A stretch of DNA of 64,000 nt from positions 186,001 through 250,000 of the forward strand of contig NZ_VOPL01000005.1 in NCBI RefSeq assembly GCF_007993065.1, read 5' to 3'. Each line of letters begins with the position of its first letter. Within the stretch, counting starts at the first letter, position 1. The notes under the pieces are model-generated. The model ran no database searches. It saw only the letters and a program-made list of their open reading frames with translations, and was not told the origin of the DNA. The position numbers and the translations under genes are program-made. This DNA comes from Paracoccus aurantiacus. GTDB lineage: Bacteria > Pseudomonadota > Alphaproteobacteria > Rhodobacterales > Rhodobacteraceae. Positions 19,405-27,603 of the stretch are shown in pieces.

Positions 19405-21030
19405 ATGAGTTCGTTTGCCAGCCGCATCGTCGGCACCTTTGCCGCTTCCGCCATCGCGGCGCTGCCTTTGTCTGCATCCGCCGATACCGCGCCTGAACCG
19501 GGGTTCAGCGCCGCTCAGCTGGCAGCGGGCGTGGTGCGGATGGTGCTGCCTTATGGCCGCATGATCGCCGACATCCGCTATGCGTCGATGGATGTCGATG
19601 CACGGCGGGGCGCGATTGCGCTTCACGGGCTGGAGATCGTGGGGATCGACGACGATGCGCGCTGCCGCATCGCGGTCGGCAGACTGAATGTCTCGGGGCT
19701 GCAATTCCTGCCCGGCGAAGAGACACGGACCCGCCTTGATATTTCCGACATGTCGATCGCGAATGGCTGCTTTGGGCCGCAGGCCGCAATGATCGGGGTT
19801 GTGACGGGGGGCGACACGATCCCGGTGCAGCGGCTGTCGCTGGATGCGCGCCAGGTCACCGGCAGCGGTGCTGCAAGGTTCGACCTCGAACTTGTCAGCC
19901 CGGCGATCGGTCGTCTGGAGGGCAGCGCAGATCTGGACTACTTCGCTTTCTACATACCAGACTTTTTCGAACGCCTTGCCGAGGACGAGGATGTCTCTGG
20001 CATGGGCGCAGGCGTTGATGGTGCCGGCCCGGACGCGCCGGGCGACGGGATAAACGATCCGACCGATGGTATCTCGCAGGATGGCATGGCGGCGGAGGAC
20101 AAAACCCCGGAAGTCGGTGTGCGCGGGACATTGCGTTCAGCCGATCTTTCCTTCGAGGATATGGGCCTGTGGGATCGCGTGAAGGTCATTCTTCCGCCCG
20201 AGGCGACCAGCGTCGAAGGATTGTCCGGCCTTGTTTCTGCGACGCCGGGAAGCGAAATGGCGCAGATCCAGCAGGATCTAGTGGATTCCCTTGTGGCCTT
20301 TATCGCGTCGCCGGGGCGTGTGACGGCCCAGATCCGCGCCGAAACCCCTGTCGCATTCGACAGTGCCGCGTGGCCGGCAATTGAAGATGCGGTGGTGGCA
20401 CTGGCGCCGGAATTTACCAACAGTGCGCCCGTGCCGCCGGTCAGCCTGATCGCCGATCCTTCCGATGCTGGTGACGCGCGTTCGCTTGGGCTGGCGCTGG
20501 CGCGCGGCGAAGGTGTGCCGCAGAACCGCAGGCGGGCAATCGGGCTTCTGTCGCCGATCAAGGGCGATCCCGAAGTGTCGCTGACGCTTGCAAAGCTGAT
20601 CGGCGAGGCTGACGCCACGGCGGCTTATCCGCATGCGATGGCGGCGGCGCAGGGGGGTGTGGCAGGCGCATCCGTGCTGCTGAGCGCGCTTGAGGGGCGG
20701 ATGCCGACAGCAGCGCTTATGGCAGCGCAGCAGGCGGCGGGGACGCCTTTGACGGATGAAACCTTCGCGAACCTTGCCACGATCCGCGATGCGGCACTTG
20801 CGCGCGAACAGGGCGAGGGCGTGCCGCGCAGCTATGCGCTGGCATGGCGTCTGGCGAGTTCCGCGGCTGCGGCAGGCGACGGGGCTTCGCAGGCATTGCT
20901 CGCGCGGCTCGATGCGCGTTTTCGGGGCGATCCTGCATGGATTACGGCGCGCGAGGCGGCAGCCGATGCGGCAATCGCGGACTGGACGCAGCATCGGCTT
21001 GGCACCAGTCTGGCAGGCCCGACGGATTAA
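19405..21030 (+). CDS. Exported Sel1-like repeat protein of unknown function
   Basis: A 541-residue protein with a signal peptide ending 'LSASA' at about residue 26. The middle (about 50-340) has alternating hydrophobic strands with phrases such as 'GAIALHGLEI' and an acidic, Gly/Asp-rich linker (about 195-230). This recalls AsmA-like beta proteins, but I would not assign it. The C-terminal third has Sel1-type repeat pieces: 'SLGLALARGEGVPQNRRRAIGLL' in two halves around residue 355, and 'EGVPRSYALAWRLASSAAAAG' near 470. Sel1 repeats usually mediate protein contacts. ATG 19405 has GGGGG 6 bases upstream and yields the signal peptide; the frame extends to 19354. The stop overlaps the convergent GNAT gene by 4 bp. 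Confidence 0.6.
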   Translation: MSSFASRIVGTFAASAIAALPLSASADTAPEPGFSAAQLAAGVVRMVLPYGRMIADIRYASMDVDARRGAIALHGLEIVGIDDDARCRIAVGRLNVSGLQFLPGEETRTRLDISDMSIANGCFGPQAAMIGVVTGGDTIPVQRLSLDARQVTGSGAARFDLELVSPAIGRLEGSADLDYFAFYIPDFFERLAEDEDVSGMGAGVDGAGPDAPGDGINDPTDGISQDGMAAEDKTPEVGVRGTLRSADLSFEDMGLWDRVKVILPPEATSVEGLSGLVSATPGSEMAQIQQDLVDSLVAFIASPGRVTAQIRAETPVAFDSAAWPAIEDAVVALAPEFTNSAPVPPVSLIADPSDAGDARSLGLALARGEGVPQNRRRAIGLLSPIKGDPEVSLTLAKLIGEADATAAYPHAMAAAQGGVAGASVLLSALEGRMPTAALMAAQQAAGTPLTDETFANLATIRDAALAREQGEGVPRSYALAWRLASSAAAAGDGASQALLARLDARFRGDPAWITAREAAADAAIADWTQHRLGTSLAGPTD

Positions 21031-21566
21031 TCCTGTCCGGTCGTCGCTTGCCGTGCCGTCATTGGAATGGTCTTGATCGAATCGATGACGGGGGCCAGCG
21101 GCCCGGATACCGCGCCAAGGTCGCGCGACAGCGCGCGCATCGAGATATTGTCGCTGAGAAAGCTCATCGTCAGTTCGGTGATGCCCACGCGCCGCGCGGC
21201 CAGCACAAGTGCCAGCAGCAGGGTCTTGCCGAAGCCGTCGCGCTGCCACGGGCTTTCGACCGAAAGTGATATTTCTGCCGCCGGTTCATCGCCGTCGCGC
21301 AGCAATTCGCCGACGCCGCGCAGGGTCCCGTCGACGAAAAGCCCGAAGATCAGAACCTTGTGCCAGTCGAGATTGCGCGAATAAGCCTCGATCGCGGCAT
21401 CTTTGGCGGTCGCGTGAAAGCGCGCGCGGCGGTCCCGGTCGGACAGCCGAAGCAGATGCGCCGCGTGGGCAGGCTGGTCGCGGCTGGTCAGGCCGCGCAG
21501 CTCGACCCGCCGGGGGGCGGGCCGGTCGTGGTCGGTATGTGCTTCGACGCTGTCGGAGCCGTTCAT
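21027..21566 (-). CDS. GNAT-family N-acetyltransferase
   Basis: A 179-residue cytoplasmic protein with a GNAT fold. Acetyl-CoA is gripped by motif A, here 'SPWQRDGFGKTLLLALVLAA' at about residues 104-123 (the R-x-x-G-x-G/A loop). The substrate is not predictable; 'LRLSDRDRRARFHATAKD' near 40-57 resembles acetyltransferases that act on small molecules or polyamines. It lies downstream of phaC in the same direction, with a 204-bp gap that holds a PhaR-type site, so it may have its own promoter. Confidence 0.75.
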   Translation of the reverse strand: MNGSDSVEAHTDHDRPAPRRVELRGLTSRDQPAHAAHLLRLSDRDRRARFHATAKDAAIEAYSRNLDWHKVLIFGLFVDGTLRGVGELLRDGDEPAAEISLSVESPWQRDGFGKTLLLALVLAARRVGITELTMSFLSDNISMRALSRDLGAVSGPLAPVIDSIKTIPMTARQATTGQD

Positions 21567-21619
21567 CGTGAACCCTTCCTGCCTTGCTGCTGGGTCTTCG
21601 CTGCATACGCGAAGAATTG

Positions 21620-21630
21620 CTGCAACGCAG
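21620..21630. promoter_or_regulatory. CTGC-N3-GCAG motif, possible PhaR binding site
   Basis: CTGCAACGCAG lies 54 bases upstream of the GNAT gene start and 140 bases past phaC. The PHA-responsive repressor PhaR of Rhodobacter and Paracoccus relatives binds CTGC-N3/4-GCAG sequences in phasin and phaR promoters. Such an 11-mer can also occur by chance in this genome. The rest of the 21567-21770 gap shows a weak 6-bp hairpin (CTTCGC/GCGAAG) and nothing else. Confidence 0.35.
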
Positions 21631-21770
21631 AAAGTATGGATCGGCAGCGACAGGGGTCAAGGCGCAGACAGGCATTTCGCGCTGACGTGACCCAACGTGA
21701 CGAGCGTTATGCCCCTTCCAAAGCGGGCTGCACAGGATTGTGTCAGTCAGCCCTAAGCTGTGCGCTCGTT

Positions 21771-23522
21771 TCAGCCTGCCCTGACGTAACTGCCCGGCGC
21801 AGCCTCGACCGGTGCCAGCTTGCCCTTGTCGGGGTCAAGCGCCGCAACACGCTTTGCCGGGCTGTGGCCTTCGATCCAGTTGGCCCAATGCGGCCACCAT
21901 GATCCCTCGTGCTTTTCGGCGCCCGCCAGCCATTCGCCCGGATCCTCGGCATAGTCATCGCCGGTCCAGAAGCCGTATTTCGGCCGCTTGCCGGGCGGGT
22001 TGATGACGCCGGCGATATGGCCGGACCCACCCAGAACGAAGCTGGTATCGCCGCCCAGAAGCCCGGTCGTCGGATAGATGGACCGCCAGGGCGCGATGTG
22101 GTCTTCCTTGGTCGCCAGCACATAGAACGGGATCTTGATCTTGCTGATGTCGATGGGGACCCCGTCCATGGTCAGGTGGCCGGGCTGGCGCAAGCCGTTC
22201 TCGATATAGATCTTTTCCAGATACCACAGCAGCATGTCCGCTGGCAGGCGGGTGCTGTCGCCGTTCCAGAACAGCAGGTCGAATGCCGGCGGCTTGCGAC
22301 CCATCAGATAGTTCATGACGTGGAAGGACCAGATCAGGTCGTTTTCCCGGATCATGGAAAACATATCCTGCAGGTGGTGATTTTCCAGATAGCCCTTCTC
22401 GGCCATGTGTTCGCGCAGGACCTCAAGCCGTTCGCGGTCGATGAACACGCCGATTTCGCCGACATCCGTGAAGTCGACCATGGTCGCCAATGTGGTCGCG
22501 GTCTTGACCCGCTTGTCGCCCTTGGCCGCCATATAGGCGAGCGTCGCCGTCACCAGAATGCCGCCGATGCAGAAGCCAAGAATGTCGAATTCCTTGCGGC
22601 CGGTCGATTCCTCGATCCGGTCGAGCGCTTCCAGCGGGCCGAGGCGCATGTAATCTTCGAAGCTCAGGCGCGCGTGCTTTTTTGTCGGGTTGACCCAGGA
22701 AATCAGAAAGACCGAGTGGCCTTGTTCCAGCATGAAGCGGACCATGCTGTTATCGGGCTTCATGTCGAAGATATAGTATTTGTTGATCCAGGGCGGCACG
22801 AACAGCAGCGGTCGCTTGTGCTGGGTTTCGGTCAGCGGCCGATAATGGATCAGTTGCATCAGGTCGTTCTGATAGATGACCTCGCCGGGCGTGGTGGCCA
22901 GATGGCGCCCGACCTCGAACGCGGCGCGGTCGGTCATGTCGATATCCAGCCGCCCGTCGCCGCGTTCCAGATCGTCCAGCAGGTTGCGGAACCCGTCCAG
23001 CAGGCTGCGGCCTTCGGTTTCCAGAAAGCGGTCGCGGGCAACGGGATTGAGCGCGAGATAGTTGGTCGGCGACAGCGCGCTGAGAAGCTGGCGTGTGTAA
23101 AAACGGACGCGCAGGCTGTCCTTGTCGGCGTCCGGCAGGTCGCCGATCAGTTGTTCCGCAGCACCTTCGATGGCCAGATGCACGTCGCGCAAGGCCCGGC
23201 TGAACGGGTCGCCGGCCCATTTCTCGTCGCGAAAACGGCGGTCGGCGGTCGTGGTCGTGCCGCCCGACCATGCTTTCATCCAGGCTTTCGTGGTATCTGT
23301 CATCAGCGAAACCTGAAAGCGCGAGATCGCGAACGGGTCCGCGGCAAGCTGCATCCCCGCACGCGCGTAAGCCTGCGCGATGGTGCCCGCATCAAGGACC
23401 GAGAACTCCTTTCCGCTGGCCTTCGCGGCAGCGTTGGCACCGGCGCGTTGTGCAAGCGCCTGCGCCCTTTGCAGCAATTCGACGAATTCCGTCGTCTGCT
23501 CGGCAATCGTGCTCTGATCCAT
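21771..23522 (-). CDS. phaC: Class I polyhydroxyalkanoate synthase
   Basis: A 583-residue polymerase that joins (R)-3-hydroxyacyl-CoA units into storage polyester at the granule surface. The lipase-like box is 'GFCIGG' with nucleophile Cys318; the catalytic Asp is in 'WNGDSTRLPADM' or nearby and the His in 'GSGHIAGVINPP'. 'PPWINKYYIFDM' is the conserved class I segment. Length and the absence of a phaE partner fit class I. ATG 23522 has GGAGGG 4 bases upstream; the open frame runs to 23663 but overlaps the acyl-CoA synthetase 3' end. No phaP, phaR or phaZ lies next to it in the window. Confidence 0.96.
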   Translation of the reverse strand: MDQSTIAEQTTEFVELLQRAQALAQRAGANAAAKASGKEFSVLDAGTIAQAYARAGMQLAADPFAISRFQVSLMTDTTKAWMKAWSGGTTTTADRRFRDEKWAGDPFSRALRDVHLAIEGAAEQLIGDLPDADKDSLRVRFYTRQLLSALSPTNYLALNPVARDRFLETEGRSLLDGFRNLLDDLERGDGRLDIDMTDRAAFEVGRHLATTPGEVIYQNDLMQLIHYRPLTETQHKRPLLFVPPWINKYYIFDMKPDNSMVRFMLEQGHSVFLISWVNPTKKHARLSFEDYMRLGPLEALDRIEESTGRKEFDILGFCIGGILVTATLAYMAAKGDKRVKTATTLATMVDFTDVGEIGVFIDRERLEVLREHMAEKGYLENHHLQDMFSMIRENDLIWSFHVMNYLMGRKPPAFDLLFWNGDSTRLPADMLLWYLEKIYIENGLRQPGHLTMDGVPIDISKIKIPFYVLATKEDHIAPWRSIYPTTGLLGGDTSFVLGGSGHIAGVINPPGKRPKYGFWTGDDYAEDPGEWLAGAEKHEGSWWPHWANWIEGHSPAKRVAALDPDKGKLAPVEAAPGSYVRAG

Positions 23523-23577
23523 GCATCCCTCCGTTGTTTCGCTCCTCTCGCCCCGCGCGGCCGCAGTGACGATTCCC

Positions 23578-25221
23578 TCAGCCCTGATCGTCCAGTGTCC
23601 TTGCGCGGTCGCGCAACATGAATTTCTGGATTTTTCCCGTGGATGTCTTCGGCAGGTCTTCAAAGATGATGGTTTTCGGCACCTTGAAGCGGGCCATGTT
23701 GTCGCGGCAGAATGCGATCAGGTCGGCCTCCGTCAGGGTGCGGCCGGGTTTGACCGTCACGAAGGCACAGGGGGTTTCGCCCCATTTTTCGTCCGGGCGG
23801 GCAACGACGGCAGCCTCCAGCACGTCGGGGTGGCGGTAAAGTACATCCTCGACCTCGACTGACGAGATATTCTCGCCGCCCGAGATGATGATGTCCTTCA
23901 GCCGGTCCTTGATCTCGACATAGCCGTCGGGATGCATCACCCCCAGATCGCCCGACGCGAACCAGCCGCCCCTGAAGGATTTTTCAGTGGCCGACGGGTT
24001 CTTGAGGTATCCGCGCATAACGTTATTGCCGCGCATGAAGATCTCGCCGATGGTCTTGCCGTCAGGCGGAAGCGGTTCCAGCGTCTCAGGATCGGCCACC
24101 ATCAATCCTTCCAGCGCGATATTCCTGACCCCCTGACGCGATTTCAGCCGGGCGCGCTGATCGGCATCGACCCCGTCCCATTTCGACTGCCAGGCGCTGA
24201 CGACCGAGGGGCCATAGGTTTCGGTCAGCCCGTAAACCTGCGTCACCTCGACGCCCATCGCCTCCATATTGGCGATGACGGCTGCGGGGGGCGGGGCGCC
24301 TGCGGTCATTACCTTCACCTCATGGGTGAAATCCTTCAGCTCGTCGGGGGCGTTGACCAGCATCTGCAACACGATGGGCGCGCCGCAGAAATGGGTCACC
24401 CTCTCGTCCCGGATCAGCGGGAAGATCGCCTCGGGCCGAACGGCACGCAGGCAGACGCACAGGCCCGCATTGGCGGCAATGGTCCAGGGAAAGCACCAAC
24501 CGTTGCAATGGAACATCGGCAGCGTCCACAGGTAATGCGCATGCTGGGCCATGCCCCAGGTCATGATGTTCGACATCGCGTTCAGCGCCGCGCCACGGTG
24601 GTGATAGACGACGCCCTTGGGATCGCCGGTGGTGCCAGAGGTATAATTCAGGCTGATCGCATCCCATTCGCTGGCGGGCAGCGACCAGTCGAAGTCCGGA
24701 TTGCCTGTCGCCAGCAATTCGTCATAGGTCAGGCTGCCGATCCGGCTGCCGCCATCGAAGCTTGGGTCCTCGATGTCCACGATCAGCAGATCGGGGCGGT
24801 TGGCCATCTGCGCGGCGCGCCCGGCCACATCCGCGAATTCGGGATCGACCAGCAGCACCTTGGTTTCGGCATGATTGAGGATGAAGGCTACCGCTTCGGG
24901 GTCCAGCCTCGTATTGATCGTATTCAGCACCGCGCCAGACATGGGGACGCCGAAATGGGCCTCGAACATTTCGGGGATATTGGCGGCAATGATCGACACG
25001 GTGTCGCCCTTGCCGATCCCGCGCTGCGCAAGGGCAGAAGCAAGCTGCCGTGTCCGGGCATAGGTTTCCGCCCAGTTCCGGCGTACCGCACCATAGCTGA
25101 CCGCATCCAGATCGGGATAGATCGCCGCCGTCCGCGCGATGAAGGACAGCGGCGAAAGCTGCACGAAATTCGACGGATTCGCATCCAGCCCGATGTCATA
25201 GATGTTCGTTGCATTGGCCAT
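23578..25221 (-). CDS. AMP-forming acyl-CoA synthetase (medium-chain/DmdB-like)
   Basis: A 547-residue adenylate-forming CoA ligase. The P-loop 'YTSGTTGDPKGV' is at about 187-198, 'VYGLTETYGP' is the A5 motif, 'FASGDLGVMHPDGYVEIKDR' with 'LKDIIISGGENIS' after it form A7/A8, and the catalytic Lys of the C-terminal lobe is in 'TSTGKIQKF'. Relatives activate medium-chain fatty acids or methylmercaptopropionate (DmdB). The substrate is not clear, but its place directly upstream of phaC (55-bp gap, same strand) suggests feeding acyl-CoA toward PHA or fatty acid oxidation. ATG 25221 has GGAGGAG 6 bases upstream. Confidence 0.88.
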   Translation of the reverse strand: MANATNIYDIGLDANPSNFVQLSPLSFIARTAAIYPDLDAVSYGAVRRNWAETYARTRQLASALAQRGIGKGDTVSIIAANIPEMFEAHFGVPMSGAVLNTINTRLDPEAVAFILNHAETKVLLVDPEFADVAGRAAQMANRPDLLIVDIEDPSFDGGSRIGSLTYDELLATGNPDFDWSLPASEWDAISLNYTSGTTGDPKGVVYHHRGAALNAMSNIMTWGMAQHAHYLWTLPMFHCNGWCFPWTIAANAGLCVCLRAVRPEAIFPLIRDERVTHFCGAPIVLQMLVNAPDELKDFTHEVKVMTAGAPPPAAVIANMEAMGVEVTQVYGLTETYGPSVVSAWQSKWDGVDADQRARLKSRQGVRNIALEGLMVADPETLEPLPPDGKTIGEIFMRGNNVMRGYLKNPSATEKSFRGGWFASGDLGVMHPDGYVEIKDRLKDIIISGGENISSVEVEDVLYRHPDVLEAAVVARPDEKWGETPCAFVTVKPGRTLTEADLIAFCRDNMARFKVPKTIIFEDLPKTSTGKIQKFMLRDRARTLDDQG

Positions 25222-25675
25222 GTCCCGCTCCTCCGCGCGTGTGGCCGACGCGCGTAAGGTCACGGCGGCGGCTTATGTCCCGTCATGCCAATCTGTCGCG
25301 ACTGCTGGGGCAAACGCCACCCGTAAATGCGGCGCAGCGCGAAAGATCGCTGCTTTTTCGTCGGCACAACATGCGCCATGCGCCCCGGTCCGGCGTCGCC
25401 GCGAATTATGTGGGGCGACGCGCAACCTGCCAAGAGCGAATCGCCCGGCAGAAGCGGAAATCGACGATTCACCAGAAAAATGCTTCGATTTGTGCATCGG
25501 CGGTTTACCGCCGACGGGTTTGTTTGCTAAGCTGGTTTTACCAGTTGGTCCAAAAGACGCGAAAAAGCGCAAAGGACCGCGAAAATCAAAAAAAACGTGC
25601 CGAAGATCGGCCCGCGCGCAACTTTTGTTGCCGTGGGGAGGGGCGGGTATGTGACGGTACCAGTGAGGCAGGGTT
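25222..25675. other. 454-bp non-coding gap with a GntR-like palindrome
   Basis: No convincing gene lies here; the frames through it have no start signals or recognisable protein. TGGT-TTT-ACCA at 25533-25543 fits the T-N-G-T-N3-A-C-N-A operator shape of FadR-subfamily GntR repressors, and it runs into a second overlapping dyad ACCAGTTGGT (25540-25549). An A-rich stretch (about 25560-25600) follows. The dyads sit about 130 bases before the ABC gene and could control either side. Confidence 0.4.
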
Positions 25676-27591
25676 GTGAAACGTTTAACCGGGTTTTGGG
25701 GTCTTCTGACCGCATATTGGGTGTCCGAACGCTGGCGTGAAGCATGGTTGCTGACCGTGCTGGTCTTCGGCATCACCACATTGCTCAGCAAGGCGAGCGT
25801 CTGGGTCGCGCTTGCCAGCGCCGACTTTCTTGCCTCGCTGACGAACTTCCATGACCAGCAGGAAGGTGTGGACCCTGCGCAGGTCGTGCTGCTTGCCGCG
25901 GGCGCGTATCTTGGCATCTTCCTTGCCCGGACGGCGGGGGTCGCGCTTCGGCACTACCTGTCGACGACCCTGCACCGACGGGCGCGCGGCTGGATGGTCG
26001 CGCAGTTCAACGACGCGATCCTGTCGGATGAGCGCGTCGCGCTTGACCTGATGAGCGACCGGTCCGCAGCGGGTGGCCGATCACGCATGCCGGATGCCAT
26101 CGATCAGCGGATAGATGAATGCTCCGGCGGGCTTTACGGTGGGGTGATCGGGCTTGCGATGGGCCTTTGGGGGGCAGTCACCTCGATCTTCTTCGTTTTT
26201 TCCGCCCTGATCGAACGCAGCCGTCCGGTCCCCTTCCTTGACCGATGGGGCGAGAATGCGAATGCCGCGATGACGGGCTGGTTCGGGCATATTCCTGTGA
26301 ACCTCGTGCCCGGTACCTCGGGTCTGCGCTGCTGGCGCTGGGTCTGATCGTCGTCTACGTCCCCACGATCACCTATATCGCGTGGAAGCTGGGCCGCATC
26401 ATCGAACGGCTAAGCATCCAGCGCCAGCGCCGCGACGGGGCCTGGCGCGCGGAATGGGCGGGGCTTTTAAACCGTGTCGGGCGCATGGCCGCATCACGCG
26501 GCGAACGCGCACAAAGCCGCATCAACGGTGAACTTTACAGCGAACTTGACCAGACATGGGGCAAGCAGAACTGGCTAAGCTCTGGCATGATGATGTTCGG
26601 CAGCGTCTACAACTTTCTGTCGGCGCGGCTTCTGTCTTATCTTCCGGCGCTGCCGGCCTATATGGCGGGCAATCTCAGCTTCCGCGACTTTGCCGCGAAT
26701 GGCGAATTGACAGCAGAACTGATCGGCGATGTGTCCTGGTTCATCAATGTGATGCCCGCGATCGCGACGCTGAAGGCCAATGCCGGGCGGCTGACGGAGT
26801 TGGCCCAGGCGGTAGAGCGGGTGCGCGCGCGTCAGGCCTTCTATGCCGAGACGGGGATCAGCGAATTTGAACGCGAACGTCGCGCGGCCGGTCCGCTACT
26901 GACGCTTGAGGCGCTGCGCCTGTGTCATCGCGGCCATGACGCCACCCCATTTCTGAACGTCGAACAGCTGCGGCTTTATCCGGGCGACCGGGTGTGCCTG
27001 CGTGGCCAGAACGGATGCGGCAAAAGCAGTCTTCTGAAAGCCGTAGCGGGACTTTGGCCCTATGGCGGCGGGCGCGTGGCGATGCGCGAGGGTGCGCGCA
27101 TGTTCTTCGCCGGGCAAGAGGCCGATCTGCCCGACCGTCTGTCGCTCAAGGCGCTGACGACCTATCCCGATCATGCGGAACAGCACAGCGACATCGCGGT
27201 TGCAGCCGTGCTGTCTCGCGTTGGGCTAGGCGAGTTCATCAACACGCTGGACGCCGCGCTGTATCAGGGCCGGATCTGGCGCAATGTCCTGTCCGGCGGG
27301 CAGAAGCAGCGGCTTGTTCTGGCGCGCATCCTGCTCGCCCGGCCAGAAATCCTTTTGCTGGACGAGGCGACTGCAGCGATGGACAGCGACGGCGTCGACG
27401 ATTTTCACCAGATCCTGCGCGATGCCTTGCCGGAAACGGCTGTTCTGGCGGTCATGCACGGCGAAACCACGCCGACCGACCCCGATGGGCTGCCCTTCTA
27501 CGCGTCGGCTCTCGACATCGGGGCAGGTGTCGGGCAGTTGAAACCCATGCTGCCGAACGATTTCCAGCCGGCCCGGCACGCGGCCGAATAG
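25676..27591 (+). pseudogene. SbmA/YddA-like ABC transporter (permease-ATPase fusion), frameshifted
   Basis: Two frames make up one transporter of about 638 residues. The first (25676-26347) encodes the membrane domain with 'AIDQRIDEC', which matches the D-x-x-D-Q-R motif of the SbmA/ABC_membrane_2 family. The second frame resumes near 26310 with 'GSALLALGLIVVYVPTITY', a membrane helix, then a full ATPase with Walker A 'GQNGCGKSS', 'LSGGQKQRLVLARILLARP' and 'ILLLDEATAAMD'. The join looks like loss of one base (or gain of two) in the run GTGCCCGGTACCTCGGG around 26308-26322. Both halves otherwise keep good coding sequence, so recent mutation, a sequencing error or recoding are all possible. 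GTG start with a purine-rich leader. It is 12 bases before the GH3 gene. Confidence 0.75.
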
Positions 27592-27603
27592 AGGCACCGC
27601 CAG

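Noticed and set aside
21909..23621. Plus-strand frame of 570 codons opposite phaC.
   Set aside because: Antisense of a certain gene; no start signal or recognisable protein. Similar long mirrors opposite the acyl-CoA synthetase (23932-25257), btuD/btuC (10663-12183) and katG (8440-9483) were dropped for the same reason.
25202..25679. Two overlapping plus-strand frames of about 150 codons in the gap before the ABC gene.
   Set aside because: No ribosome-binding site and Arg/Ala-rich random-like products that partly mirror the acyl-CoA synthetase start.
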